A DNA stretch of 64,000 bases from Dicaeum eximium (GCA_013396995.1 VWZP01010449.1:121852-185851), one strand, 5' to 3'. Positions 36,401 to 49,548 are shown, counted from the first letter of the stretch. Notes: a model not told the origin generated them from the letters alone. Numbers and translations: made by a program.

Positions 36401-39400
36401 CTAGCTTTAGCCCCTGTGTGTCTGTCTGTCCTGCTAGGGTTACCAGTTTGAGGAAGACAATCCCATGAGGGATCACCCGGATGCATTTGAAGAGGGGCGG
36501 AAGCGCTTGGAGGAAGGTGACCTCCCCAACGCTGTCCTGCTCTTTGAGGCTGCAGTGCAACAGAAGCCAGATCATATGGAGGTGAGTGGCAGCAGAGGTA
36601 ACAGGCTGAGCTCTCAGGGCAGATGTAGAAAACTCCCTTCAGTGTTAGGACCTCTGCAGGGTTTTATGGAAACACCTCATTTTTTTGCAGCTCTGGGTTC
36701 GTAGCTGATGTGTGTGAATCCTCAGGGAGCCTCTGAGGGAGGAGGTTGCCGACTTAAGGTCAGTTGCAGGAAGCACAAAGTCGTCTGGCCCAGAGCTGTG
36801 CAAAATCTTTGGAGCACATGAGACTGTGCATGGAGCCAAAGCAAGGAGTTCTCATCTCTCAAGTTGCTTCTGTGAAAGTCTTTATTGGCATTGTAAGTTT
36901 GGAGGAGCTTGTGGAGGATCAGTGCTTTCTATATCTGTATTAAAATCTAATTCTGAGAAGCTCATTAGACTGGGGTTCTGACTAAGTCTTTCATCTAGGT
37001 GCTGGGAAAAGATGTGACCCAAAAGGGTTGGGTGTTTCCACAGTCTTAATTGAAGCTGTGGGCCAAAGAAGGATTTTTACTCTGAAGAGAGTTCCAGCTC
37101 CTTGTTAAGTGAATACTTTTTTCCATAAATCACTTCAGCTTCTGCAGGATGAATTGAGAAATGGAATAGCCAGTGTGCCTTTTTCCAGAGGTAGGGGACA
37201 TGTGTATTCTCGGGAAGAATGCAAATACACTCATGTGGTGCCTTTCTGGAGTGCCTGCCTCAAAGATCCAGGGGTGCTGAATTTTCAGCATGTCTTGTTC
37301 AAGCCCTGCTAATTATATATGACTGGACATATATAATTTGATTACCCTGAGACTTTAATGCTGGTGACATTTTGGAACAGAAGTTCTTGGCTTCTGGGAA
37401 TAGCCATCTAACTTTCTAGGGTACCGGTAATAGGTGAAAAGTAAGGAGAAGGTTTGAAGATTTGCTTTAGCTTTAAAGTGGTCAAAAGGTGTTAATGCCC
37501 TTCTAGAACTGTTGCTTTTTTCTCACAGGCAGTGTGGGCTGCAGGCTGAACATGATGTAAAAGTAATTGAAACCTTAGGGGAAGAAATCTTGGGCCATTT
37601 CTGACTAGCTGTATTGGAAACATTCTGAATTCTTCAGGGAAGAGATCTTGGGCCAATTCTGGCTAGCTGTATTAAAAATATTCTGAATTCTTCTACTGTG
37701 ACTGCAAAAAGTACAGGAAAAGTCAAGACTTCACAAATGGTACAGTGATCAAATAGACATGAACAATTGCTCTGAAGGAAATGTCATCTTTGCTTTGGTC
37801 CAAGTCACAACTTTACCTTGAATCTCATCAGCTCTTCTGCTGGCAGAATACTGCAGTTATCACTGGTCAGCTCTGCTTGAATTGTAGCTAGCTGTGTATG
37901 GTGAGGCACGAGAGATTCAAGGGAGTAGATTGCCTTCTGCAGGGTTTCTGTGTCTTTGCTAATGAAACAATTTCCTTCCTTGAGGCAGTGGATACCTCGC
38001 TTTGTGACTTACATTCAAAAAGCAGGTACATCATGCTGACAATCCCACCAACTATCTAGCTTATTTTGGAGCCAGATGTGTGGCCATTAACATAAAGTGA
38101 ACAGATACTTTAGATGTAGTGCCTAGTTAAATATTCCTTGTATCAGTTGCTTGGAGGTGGAAGTCTTTGTCATGTACTGGTGTCACGATGATTGGAAATT
38201 CAGTAAAATTAACAGTGCTTCTACTTTCAGGTCTGAAAGTCAACTCTCCAAGGTTACTACTTGCTAGTGGACCACTGCACAAGTATGTGCAGCTGCCTGC
38301 CTCGGGGGTCTCATTATTAGCACTGCTGCTATGCCATTTTGTTCTTGGGAAATAGGAGATCTGCATTTTCCTCCTTCCTCTGCAGTTTGACCACAGTTAG
38401 AAGTGAAAAGTGGAGATTCTGTGATCTAAAAGTGTAAAACTACCAACAGTTGCTTTATGATAGATTTCCAGGTAGACATTCACTTCTGTTCACTATATCA
38501 ATGCCAATTTTATTGTCTTTGAGGACCTATATGCCATGACATCTGTTTATCTTTTGAGAAAAACTTACACCCGTGGCTAATGTGTATACTTTGGTCTATT
38601 TGATCTCACTCTAAAACCGTGCAGGATTTAATATACCGGATTTAATCTCTGTGATTGTGGCTTATTGGCCGGTTTTTTCCTCTGTAAGTCTGACTGTGTA
38701 CATCTCTGTCTTCCCCAGGCCTGGCAATATCTGGGAACCACCCAAGCAGAGAATGAACAGGAGCTTTTGGCGATCAGTGCCCTCAGACGGTGAGTGTTGC
38801 CGCAGAGCTGCTGAGCGTGGCTCCTTCTTGGGTCTGTAGTGCCACAAGGACCACGTGGGTGTCACAGGGTGCTCTGCCTTCATTGTTTTACCTGCTTTAC
38901 AGTGATTTAATGCTGCTTTTAATTCACTTTTCCTTCTTTGCCCTGCAGGTGCCTGGAGCTGCAGCCTGGGAACCTCACAGCACTTATGGCTTTAGCAGTC
39001 AGCTTTACCAACGAGTCCCTGCAGAAGCAGGCGTGTGAGACCCTGCGGGACTGGCTGCGCTATAAACCGGACTATGCCCACCTGCTGAACAAGGAACCGG
39101 AGGAGAGTGTCTCTGGGACAAACCTGGGGCCTTCCAAGCGTGTCCTGAGTTCCCTGCTCTCTGAGTGAGTTATGGTTACAAATTCCAGCCTTTGGCTGAA
39201 AGGCTTCTTGGAGTGCTCAGACTGGTCCAGGCAGGAGCAGAGCGAGCAACCTGAGGCTGACTCTCTCCACAGTACATCAATATCCTGTTCTGTGCTTTTC
39301 CAGCTCGCTGTTCATGGAGGTGAAAGAGCTGTTCTTAGCAGCTGTGCGCAGCAACCCCTCAGCTGTGGATCCTGATGTCCAGTGTGGCCTGGGTGTCCTT

Positions 39401-40388
39401 TTCAACCTCAGTGGCGAGTATGAGAAGGCTGTGGATTGCTTCAGTGCTGCACTCAGTGTGCGCCCCAATGTAAGAAAGGGGCAGACTGGGGGTGCTGGGG
39501 GCATTTGGAGGTTTATGGGCGAAGGTTTGGGTGCAGGTGCTGCATGTACGAGAGCTGCACATTTGGAGTGCAGGAATAAGACAGACATATGGGAAAGGAG
39601 TAATTGACTTGGAGCTTAAAGAGATGCAGTTCCTCTCAGCCCTTTCTCTGTGCCCCTTCCTCCAGGACCACCTTTTGTGGAACAAGCTGGGTGCCACCCT
39701 GGCCAATGGGAATCGGAGTGAAGAAGCTGTGGCCGCATATCGTCGGGCACTGGAGCTCCAGCCGGGTTATATCCGCTCGCGCTACAACTTGGGCATCAGC
39801 TGCATCAACTTGGGCGCCCACCGGTGAGCACAGGATGGGCAGCTCTGCTGTGACCCAGGAGTTTGTGTGTGTTTGTGGGAGACACACTGCCGCAGGTGAC
39901 GAGGGCAGGGCCACACTGCTTGCAGCCTTCTCTTGGCGTAGGAGAGCAGAGCGAGTGTGTGGACTGCCCAGAGATCCAAGTGTCATGCAGTTACAGGTGG
40001 AGTAGAGGCCATCTGGACTTCTGATTCTTCTAGAGGAAAAAGGGGGACCTCTGGTTCTGGAGAGGGGTGGGATCTGGTGAAGAGGAGGAAACTCTTTTGG
40101 AGGGGAAATACTTCAGAAGCAAATGGGGAGGGGAGTGTGATGTACCATCTTTTCCACTAAGCATGTGTATGTTCTGCTGTTGACAGTGAGGCTGTGGAGC
40201 ACTTCCTGGAGGCTTTGCACATGCAGCAGAAGAGCCGAGGTCCGCGGGGGCAGCAAGGAGCTATGTCTGACAACATCTGGAGCACCCTGCGCATGGCCCT
40301 CTCCATGCTGGGGCAGAGTGACCTCTATGGGGCAGCTGATGCCCGTGACCTGCCCACACTGCTGCGGGCATTTGGCCTCCAGCAGTGA
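30494..40388 (+). CDS. PEX5: Peroxisomal targeting signal 1 receptor (peroxin-5), long form
   Basis: The cycling import receptor that binds C-terminal SKL-type signals on peroxisomal enzymes and docks at PEX14/PEX13. Coding exons: 30494-30643, 31056-31091, 31277-31409, 32103-32237, 33248-33353, 34521-34611, 34978-35094, 35462-35554, 35731-35850, 36438-36581, 38719-38789, 38949-39164, 39304-39469, 39666-39823, 40187-40388. The sum is 1,938 nt, 645 aa (human long form 639). Cys11, the residue monoubiquitinated for export, is in MAMRELVEPEC. The PEX14-binding W-x-x-x-F/Y motifs are WTQEF, WSQEF, WAEEY, WYEEY, WAAEF and WVDQF. Exon 7 (residues 218-256) follows the NTE/FLKFVRQIG PEX7-binding stretch and equals the alternatively used mammalian exon that makes PEX5L for PTS2 import. 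TPR repeats fill residues about 340-610. All splice junctions are GT-AG. Confidence 0.97.
31505..31945 (+). mobile_element. CR1 LINE fragment in PEX5 intron 3
   Basis: The sequence gattgtatctggagtattgt, 'ctggaacaagttcatcgg', 'gtaagaggaaaggctgaggg', then 'tggaggaggcagttcagtac' follows the CR1 3' consensus order (the 'lead to a single-person judgment' region of the ORF2 tail and 3' UTR). Plus orientation, same strand as PEX5, moderately diverged. Confidence 0.7.
37579..37694 (+). repeat. 58-bp tandem duplication in PEX5 intron 10
   Basis: Two head-to-tail copies (37579-37636 and 37637-37694) share gggaagaaatcttgggcca and attctgaattctt with about five mismatches, so the duplication is not very recent. 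Confidence 0.85.
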
Positions 40389-41290
40389 CTCTGGGATAGG
40401 CTCCGCTGCGAGTGCAGTGGTTGCCTGGCCCAGCAATGAATGACCTTTCTTAGGGAGAAAATGTTCACAAGGGTTCACACACATCTTTGCCCTGGTAGGG
40501 CAGATCACTGACAACTGTTCATTTTTAAGTACCCCCCTGGTGAAGTGTGCCACTTCCCCAACCTGTCTGTTGTGGCCTGAGCATTTCTGAACGGTTCACG
40601 TTATCACCTCCATGATGACTGTCACTGCTGGTTCACAGATGATCAAAGTGGGGAAGACAGCAGGTCCTGCCCTCTTGCCAGACTGCATTTGCAGTAGTGC
40701 CCAGCTTAGCTGCAAGACCTTGGCTATGGGAGCCATTCTGCAGACTGCCTGCAAGGGCGTGTCTTGGGTTCAGGCTGCTTTGGAGGGGTGGGATTGCTGT
40801 TTCATCTGAAAGGGTGAAAAACTGTGGGGTTTGAGCATGCTTCCCCATGTATGTTCTTGCATGTGTGTATGTGTGGGTTGCTAGGGAAAACTGGGGCAGT
40901 AGTCCCCTTTTCTGGCCACTGGTAACTTCATGGTACAGCCAGATGCTACTTTCTCAGTGTCTCTTCATGAACCTTTTAAGACAAAAGTATTGTATTGATG
41001 CTGAGGACATGGGTGGAGGCCCTCACCCTATCAGGGTAAGGGGAGACCCCAGAGTTCAGGCTTGAGAGAACGTGATAGGAATAAAAGTCTAAAATGTAAC
41101 CTTTCCCAAAATACGGTGGGGAAAAGGGATCAAGTCTTAATTTTCTCTTGCTCATCTGTCATTGTTTTCCTTTGTGCAAAAGTCCCCATCTTGTGTGTAA
41201 CTGAATCTTGTTAATTATAAATATCTGTATATGATTCTATTGGGGAAAATGTTTTTTAATTGTAAAGTATTTTGTATAATAAAGGTATAA
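40389..41290 (+). other. PEX5 3' UTR
   Basis: About 0.9 kb of non-coding sequence follows the stop. It becomes AT-rich near its end and contains one clear AATAAA at 41278-41283, the most likely poly(A) signal. Confidence 0.75.
41278..41283 (+). terminator. PEX5 polyadenylation signal
   Basis: A canonical AATAAA lies 890 bp after the PEX5 stop codon, preceded by a T- and A-rich stretch typical of a 3' UTR end. Confidence 0.7.
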
Positions 41291-44200
41291 GCCCACTGCT
41301 TTTCAAAAGATAGATTAGAGTCTCTTTATGTTTCTGTCTCCCCTTTTGACCCAGGTTTTGCTTTATTGATAGCTTGCATGCAGATGAAGCTTAAAGGACC
41401 TCATTTTGCTGTAGCCCCAGGCTTCAATTCAGTGAGCCAGCAGAAGAGCCTCCCTCTGCCAAAAGCTCTCTTTTTTTCTTGCTCAGGTTTAGAGGTCAGT
41501 GATGCACTTTTATTTCAGCTTCTGGCCCTCTGCAGTGAGGGAATTCGTCTTACATTTTATCACCCGTTTAAGCAATCTGCTGCAGTAGTCAAGGCTGGGG
41601 GCTTAAGCAAGAAGTGCTGCCTGTTCCATCAGGCACCTGTTTCTTCATACCTCAGCCTCACAGGCTTGTTTTTCTCGCTGCTGGAGCAGAAACTCTGTGC
41701 AGAGAATGTTTGCTGTGTATTTTCTGAGCTTTATTTTCCCCTGTATCTCCCATCCAGCCCTGTGGCACTGAGACCTACGTGCACTGTTCTGAGACTGCTG
41801 TAGTGCATGCAAAACAACTTGCTGCTTTTGCTGTCTGAAAGGAAGGGAAATGCTACCTCTGATAGTCAGAGAGGTCTTTTGGTTTTAACTTATCTCAGTC
41901 CTCTGTCAGATTCTTTGCTTGGTGAAGGAAAACATTAATGCCTATGCTGTGCCTCACTTGCTGTCTAGTTGTTCTCCCTTCCCCAGTTCCCTGCTGTTGC
42001 TCTCACCACTGATTTCCTTTGCCTTTTTGGTGCAGCACATTCCTCTCTCTTCATATTCCCATTACCATGGCTTGGCCTTCCCTTTTTCCCATCCTCAGAT
42101 TTCATTAGTGCTTCTCTTCTCCTAGGTTTCCTAATTGTCTCAATTTCCCTTGCAATGTTGCTTAACCTCTTGGCTTTGTGTTGATGCCCTTCCCTATCCC
42201 ACATTTTTCCCTCTCCCTGCAGGTAGGTTGGCTGTTACCATTTGTTCACTTTCCATGAAAATTGTTCTCGCTTTCTTCCCCCTGTCCCTGCTAAATCATC
42301 TCACAGCATCTCTGCTATGCCTTTTACTGAGGCTGAACCTTCACTTAAGCACCAGTCCCTGTTTAGTCTCCCAGGGCTGAGTGAAGGTTGAGCTGCCTCT
42401 GTCCAGCTCCTGTGTGACTGTCCTGTTAGAGCAGCCTTTGGAAGTGGGGTGTTGATGCAATGAACACCAGCTGGCTGACTGGATCTGCATTCTGGTTCCT
42501 GTGCACAGTTTTTGTCTGTGCTCTGCAGCTCTGTCCCTGGAGTCCAAACCCAGCTTGTGCTAGTGCTGTGTATGCATCATGAGCCTGGTTTGCATTTCCA
42601 GCCACATCCCTGTTTTCTGTTACCAAGCCCAGTTGTACAGCAGGGGTGGGTAGCAGGTACCAAATATTTTAGATTCACATAAAGGCAGTGAGGGAAGTTT
42701 GGATTTCCCCAATCCAACCCCCTGCTCACAACAGGCCTAACCCTAATGGTAGACTGGGGAGTTGAAGGCCTTATAAATGACCATGCTCTCCAATTTTTTA
42801 ACTTTTCCCAGTGCACAGAATGGTGGCAGGGCCTATCACCACTGAAAATTTGTAAGACGTCCCACTGTGACCTTTACCAAATTCTTGGGCTTACAGGACA
42901 CAAACTAACCTTTCATAGTTAAGAAGTTCAGTACATGTAGGATAGTTCAGTACATGTTTTTCCACCCATGTTTCTTAATATGTTTCTGCTGTATTTATTC
43001 CTTCAGTGTCATATTTATTTGCTGGTTAAGACCCCAAGAAGTCATAGAATCTCTTGGTGATGGCTTTACCACCCAGTCAGAAAATGAAAATGTGCTTTCA
43101 GGTCCTTATACCTCTAGCCACAGTGCTCCTCATTAGCTTCCATCCTTGTCAAGGAAGTGGTTGTGCTGTCATTGTTTATTCTGCTTCACCACTGCAGTTT
43201 CCTCTCTTGAGCTGCTGAGTCTCATTATGATTCTGAGTTTTCTTGAGTTGCAACCCCCTGAGTTCAAGTTTTGAGTCCCAGGCTCTTACCTGTTGTGCCT
43301 TTGTGTGCTGAGGTCTTTCTGGTCTGGAAGATGTTCAGACAAGTCCTTTGCCAGGGGAATGCTCTAGGGGTGGTGACCTGATGTGAGCCTTCATGGAAAG
43401 AGCATCAGGCAAGCAGATGGTGGCTACTCTCATTTTCTCTAGCAATCTGCTGTTTGAAATAATGTCTGACTCAGAAGTTGCATCAGTATGTTTGTCTTAG
43501 AGCCTTTGGTGAATTTTTTCTCTGCCTGAGACTTGTTGATTTTTAAACCACATGGTGCCTTTGGACTTTACAATGTCTTGTGGATGCACACAAGAACTGT
43601 GTTTAAGTTCCTTAAGTATTTTCTTTTGTTTTTAAGCCTGCTGCCTCTTCCTTTCTGGTCTTCTACTTCAGTTTCTGTAACACATAGCAAATAAAACAGA
43701 TCTACTACAGTCCATGTGTCCCCAGGGGGAACCCTTTTCCCTGCCTCTGTACTCCACTTCTGTATCTTTTCTATTTTTACTGTATTTTTGCCCGTACTTC
43801 CTTCATGCCCTAGCCTGCCTCAGAGCCCTGACTGCACACACTCTGCCACTCTCTCTCCTCTGAGCTGGCCCCTGCTGCTCAGAAGCCTTTTGGGAGGCAA
43901 GGAAGGACTGAAAGCAGCACAGCAGCTCTTCCACCTGCAGCAGCAAAGTAGCACCAGAGACAGGCGGGCCAGATAGATCTCTAAGCCAGAGCAGACTCTG
44001 GCAGCTCCTCTGTGTCCTGGTCCCTTGCTCGTGTAGGAAATGTTCCTTTGCACCCACAGGGGAGAAGAGAGACTTTTCTGTCACTGCTATGTTGAGTATG
44101 GCAAAGTATTGTCGCATATTTTCTGATGGTTTTTTAGACCTGTAGTTTGAGAAGTGCACAATTTTAAAACTCTGTAGCTGTCCATGACTTTAGCAAGAGT

Positions 44201-45949
44201 TGTAGGTGCAGATACCCCCTGAAAAATCTGTTCCCCGGTGGGTTGGGATTTTTTGGGTAATGTTTCCATTGCTCTGTCGCATTTCTGAAGCAGAAGTGAC
44301 ACCTAGTGTTGAGTCCAGGGCAGGTCCGTGCCGGTCACACGTGCTTGGATGGGGACACTAAAGAGTTTAGGAGCACAGCCTGCTAATTAAACACAAAAGG
44401 AACAAAACGCTGGATGAATTTTCTAAACGTGCAGCTGTAGATGCAAAATGTGGTGCTGGGAAGCTAAGGCCTTTTGGGGGTCTGTGGTGCCTTCCCCTGG
44501 CTTCTCCCCACTGCTGAGAATGGGTCTTTGTGTTTGTGGAGTCCAGCTTAGCAACTATTCAGTGGAAAATCATTTGTACATTTATTAAAAAACCCAAAAA
44601 CCAACCCAGCTGAGTTTCTGACATTTTGAACTAGCAGTTATTCACAGGCACCCTGTTGCCTTTTCCTTCATCTGGGAAGAGGAGACTTGGGAAAGGAAAT
44701 AATAGTTAGAGAAGATCTTCACTTTGCTTTCTGAAGTCTGTGTGTTGTCAAGTGGGACTTACAAGGCTTTTGTCAGTCTATATTTGCTGTGCCTCCCTTT
44801 CCAGCACAATTTCTTTGAGCTTATTCCCAGTGTTGTGACTGAATATGCAGCAGTCATCCAGTAGGATTCAGTCATCCGTCTTTTTGCTGAAAAAGTGGTG
44901 TTCAGTTTGCTGTACTCAAGAGTGGCAACTGGGAAGTGCAGCAAACAGAGGAAAGCAAACAAAGGGGAGTTAGTGTGAGATACATGCTAGGCAAAATAAG
45001 GTGTTTTTTTTTTTTTTTTTTCTCTCCCTGAAGAGTTTGGTAGTAAATGCATTTATTAGCATGTAGGCTGCTCATAGTTTTGGGTTCTGTGGTCCAGTGG
45101 CATGTTCCTATGTTGCATTTTTGGGGCTGTTTTGCTTGAGAAAAAGAAGCTGGAGAGTGAAAAGTGGGAAAGAAACTTTATTTTTGTGATGAAGAATTAC
45201 ATTACTAGCACTAACAACTGCTAAGTGAGTAAAACCCAAAAAAACACCCTCTCCAACCATAAAACACCCTCCAAAACAAAGGAAACAGTGTTCTGCTGCC
45301 TTGAGTCCAAAACTACCAGACAAAAATAGCAAACAAAAATTTGGGGGGGGGGGGGGGCAGGTATACTTCATGTGTGATTTTATTGGTTTGTTAATCCTCT
45401 TGTTTTAAAGTAAAGAGTAAAAACAGATGAGTACTGAGATACAGACTAAGGTATCTACAGTGATAGAGCAGAACAGGAGCACAACAGGATCTGGTGGGAG
45501 AAGGAGTTTGTTGTTAATTAGGTTTTTTACCATTTTGCCTTTTCCAGCACTGTGAAGTGGGTGCATATGTGATATCCACAGCTTTAAGTGAAATTGTTTT
45601 ATCACCCTGTAATCTAGTAGTAAATAGTCTCTAAAAAAAGAAAGAGAGAAAGGAAAAAAAAGACAAACCAGAAAACCAGTTTTATGAGAAAGATTAAAAT
45701 GTTTTAGTCTTTATTCTTCCCTTGCTGGAGTGTTTTTTGCATAACTACACATTTTCAAAGAATGTCTGTGTTATCCTTCATCTTGCTCCTTCTGCTGCTT
45801 TTCATCTGCTGAGGGCAATAGAGGAAGAGGGGTTTATTCTTCTTCTCTTTTCACTTTTGTCACACACTTTCAGATTTTGAGATACTGCTGTTTCTGCAGG
45901 AGGGGGATAAGAGGAAATTTGGGAAACATTGTTTCCCATAAATTTGCTC
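41291..45949. other. Intergenic sequence without recognised genes
   Basis: About 4.7 kb of unique-looking sequence. Open frames up to 145 codons occur but have no domain, no splice-supported neighbours and biased composition. Homopolymers are present: T18 at 45004-45021 and G15 at 45343-45357. Confidence 0.5.
45343..45357 (+). repeat. G15 homopolymer
   Basis: Fifteen consecutive G bases. Runs like this are prone to sequencing error and length variation. Confidence 0.85.
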
Positions 45950-46450
45950 TACCTGAAGTGCTGTGTCCAGCTCTGGGGGCCTCAGCACAAGTCTTGGGCC
46001 ATGGACCAGTTGGAATGAGTTCAGAGGAGAGACATGAAGATGATCAGAGGGCTAGTGCACTTCTGTGAGGAAAGGGTGAGAGAGCTGTGGTTGTCCAGCC
46101 TGGAGAAGGCTTTGGGGTGACCTTTTTGTGGCCTTCTGGTGCCCAAAGGGGCTAAAAGAGAGCTGGAGAGGGCAACAAGGGCACACAGTGGGAGGACAAG
46201 GGGGAATGGCTTCAAGCTGAAAGAGGGCAGGCTTAGTTTAGATATTAGGAACAATTCTTTACTGTGAGGGTAGTAAGGCACAGGAACAGATTGCCCAGAG
46301 GAGCTGAGAATTCCCTACCCCTGGAATAGTTCAAGGCCAGGTTGGATGGGACTTTGAGCACCTGGTCTACTGGAAGGTGTCCCTGCCCATGCTGGGGGGG
46401 TCAGAGTGACCTTTAAGGTCTCTTTCAACCCAAACCATTCTGTGATCCAT
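45950..46450 (+). mobile_element. CR1 LINE 3' fragment
   Basis: Typical CR1 3' text: gtgctgtgtccagctctggg, 'catgaagatgatcagagggct', 'ctgtggttgtccagcctgga', and the terminus 'ctttcaacccaaaccattctgtgat'-like end at about 46423-46446. Plus orientation, about 500 bp, 5' truncated. Fairly well preserved. Confidence 0.9.
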
Positions 46451-46545
46451 AAGGGGAAGAGCAAACAAACCCAACCCACAAAGAAAACTCCATAAATATT
46501 TCCAATATCAACCCTTCAACCCCACCCTGTGGTGCTCTGCATTGT

Positions 46546-46980
46546 TCAGTGACTTACTTCCTTGTGCATAAAGCACCACAGAGGTGAGATTAATGACATT
46601 AAAATCCATTTTTCAATCCAGTAACACTGGATTGGACAGATGGTCAATGAGAACCAGGAACTCATTTCTTTCTGTGAACCCTGGAGTACTTGTACAGAGA
46701 TCCTGCACCGTGTTTTTGCAGTAGCACAAAAAACATGGTAAAGGATTCCATCATATATCATTCCATCATATGACTGGATTTTCCTTTTGATTTTCCTTGG
46801 GGCCATGAAAAGCTCCACTGCTGGCTTTGGTGCTCTGCAGGGATAACTTAGGAGTTCACTGTTGGCTGCATCACTCTGTACCACAGCTGAGATACACTCA
46901 GACTTGGTCTTTGTGCTGCTTCGTGGCTCATACATTTGGTCAGAGGTGCTTTCTGAGTCTGCAGGTGCTGAGAAAGATGG
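46546..46980 (-). other. Unrecognised open frame, possible exon or decayed gene
   Basis: A frame of about 130-145 codons is open on the minus strand to a stop at 46546. A possible splice acceptor (ctgcag) precedes DSESTSDQMYEPRSS. Composition is ordinary (Ser, Lys, Cys, Gln, mixed charged residues) rather than low-complexity, but I do not recognise any domain and no good donor site follows. It could be a single exon of an unannotated gene, a retrocopy remnant or chance. Length alone is not convincing. Confidence 0.2.
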
Positions 46981-47895
46981 GAATGTTTAGTTAATGATTA
47001 ATTATGTCATTACACATTTTTTTTTTCAGAAACACAACTAAATATTTTAATGAGTAAAACATATTAGCAAGCTAAGAAGAATGAATGTTGTTCAATGGCA
47101 GTGTAAATCCATCCTATTCTAGGCTGTTCTAGTGCCTCTTTCAAGCATTCCTCACACTGGTGGGCTCATTCTTCCTCCCTTCTCTTTACCAGACAGTGGA
47201 CACATTGGTTCAGGAGTGGAATGGGGTATTCCCCTTTCCAGCAGCATTGAACTGTAGGCTGAGGTCACTGCAACACACAAAAACATGTCCTAAAGGTGTG
47301 ATTTGCCTGTTCACAAAAGGGACTTCTTACCTAGCTATTGCTCTAAAGTCAGGGCCTGTTTCTCTTCAAAACCCCAAAATTTCAATTTACAAATTTCAAT
47401 TGCTCTGCTTCCAGCCTCTGCACAGCAGCAAAACAATGGACCACGTGGAAAAACCCCCAAAGCCTCAAGTATTTTTATGCTGGCTTAGTTTTGTGATCTG
47501 GCTGCATAGGTGAGAAGGAGGAAGAGAATTTAATAAAACCCTACTTAAATGCCACCTCTGTCAAGTGGACATAGCCTAACAAAACCCTTTGGAAAATTAA
47601 CTTTGTTTATTATATTTGCTTCAAAGGTAAATAAAAATCTGCAGTAGGCAGAAAAATTCTGCAGCCTGTGTGTTGGAAAGTACTTTGATATGCTTTTATT
47701 ACTGTAATTCATCTGCTTCAAAGTTCTAAGGTTTTATCAAGAGCTTATGCTTCAAGAGACTTTTGACCCAAACCAATAACAGGACTGGTGGTAGAAAGAT
47801 CAAAATTTAAATAAAATCGTTGATGATTTTTGTTTCCTTATTGACCATTTCTCAGTTCTGTTGACTGAGGTGTTGCACAAGACTTCTGTGCCAGC

Positions 47896-47989
47896 TATAA
47901 ATGCAGGGAGGTGAGACACCCTTCACAAACAGCAGCCCTGCACTGGAGGAACTGCCCCAGCTCTCCCCAGCCCTGCAGCTGACATCAAA
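47896..47989 (+). promoter_or_regulatory. Putative TATA promoter and non-coding first exon of EDSP-like gene 1
   Basis: TATAAAT at 47896-47902 is followed, after the usual ~30 bp, by a short sequence ending at a good splice donor (AAA/GTAAGA, exon end 47989). The next good acceptor on this strand with a clean 5' leader is tctgtag at 49495-49501, directly before the EDSP-like coding exon. This gives a simple two-exon model with the start codon in exon 2. It is an inference with no transcript evidence. Confidence 0.35.
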
Positions 47990-49501
47990 GTAAGAGGCAC
48001 CCTTTGTACAGGAGAACTGGAAGGGTTTCTTGGGCAGCTGCTGTGAAATGCAGGGCAAGGGAAGGAGGCTTTAGTGTTGGGCTGAGAGCTGCAGCACAGA
48101 TGTGAGGGTCTGCTGTGTGCTTGTGCAGAGGCTGAACCCATCTTTCAGGGCATGAGGAGATGGCAGCTGCAGGACAACCCAACCTTACCAAGGGAGAGGC
48201 TGGAGGGGGCCAGGGATACACAATTGTCAGGGGTGAAAGTGAAAATATTCTAAAAATTTATCTTGGTCATGGAGCCTTTTATGTTGTATCAGCAAAATTA
48301 AATGGGTCATTATTTATACCTTTTCTACAGGTAGAAAGTAGTCCTTAAGCAGTCAGTGAGTCCAAGTTCAGGTCCCCTCAGCTTCCATATATGCTTTTAT
48401 AACTGTGAAAAAAATACATGTTTTTAATCACATGAAACTTTTTTTCTAAAAAATTGAGGCTTAAGTGATTCAGGCTTTTAAATTATGATGCACACGTCTC
48501 GCAGTATTGCTATGTCTTTTAATCTTACTGAGCATATCTGTCTTTTCCCATCCCTTCTCTGAATCACCTAGAGGAATGGCTTTTTTATTTTTCATTTATT
48601 TGCCCTAAAACGTAAATCTTTGCTTCAGTTACATGTTTTAATGTTACATGTTACACTTACATGTTTTAACTGTTACATGATTTAGAGAGGGACGTTTTAT
48701 CATAACTGACTGCCCATTACTATTCCTGCAGCTGTTACTAATAAACACTTTTATGTGGCTTTTTAACTGAACTCAGATGGCTGTGGGCAATTAGATATGG
48801 GTATTGGTAGTAGTGTTAGGAAAAGATATTTAAAACCTGAAATTTAGTCTGATTTAAAGAGCTGCTGCTTACAACTTGATTGAATCTCAGTGTATGTCAA
48901 GACAAAGAATCTCTTGATTTCAGTAAAACTCCATATAAAAAGAGAAATAAGGCATTTCTGTGAATTTAAAGTTCCTTTCTACCCTTAAAAAGCAGGTTTC
49001 CCCCCTATTATAAGTAAAATATTTGCTTTCTTTTAGAAATTAATTGCATGTCTCACTACTTTTCTATTGCATTCTATGTGGCTCATGAAACCTACTCCAA
49101 ACAGTGGGTGCCCGTTTCTAAAATATTTCTCAACTGCAGCATCAATTATCAGCAGAAAGACTGATCACTAGTTGTATATTTTAGTTCATTATTATTTAGG
49201 CTACACCAATAAAATGCTAAACAAAATGCTCAGGTGTCCCTCACATATATACATATTAAATGAAATTGGACTGTTGTGGTGTACAAATCTCATTTTACTT
49301 TTTCCCTCCAAACTGAAAATTTTATGTCATATCCTCACTCTTTCATAGCTGCTGCTATTTTTATCTTCTGCTAAAATTGTTTTGCATTTCCTTTTTACCT
49401 TTTGTCCCCTCTGGTTTCCAGCCTTTCACATCTGGTGTGTAAAGGCCTCTTACAAGCATTGCTTGTTTTCTCTTTTCGTTTTCTGTTTTCATTTTCTGTA
49501 G
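47990..49501 (+). other. Putative intron 1 of EDSP-like gene 1
   Basis: An AT-rich stretch between the proposed non-coding first exon and the coding exon. No coding sequence or repeat was recognised. Confidence 0.3.
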
Positions 49502-49548
49502 GCTGCCATCCAACAGCAGAAAATCCAAACCCCAGAAGCCCTGCTGAG

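Noticed and set aside
41366..41803. 145-codon frame downstream of PEX5
   Set aside because: No domain, no splice context, lies just past the PEX5 poly(A) signal; probably chance.
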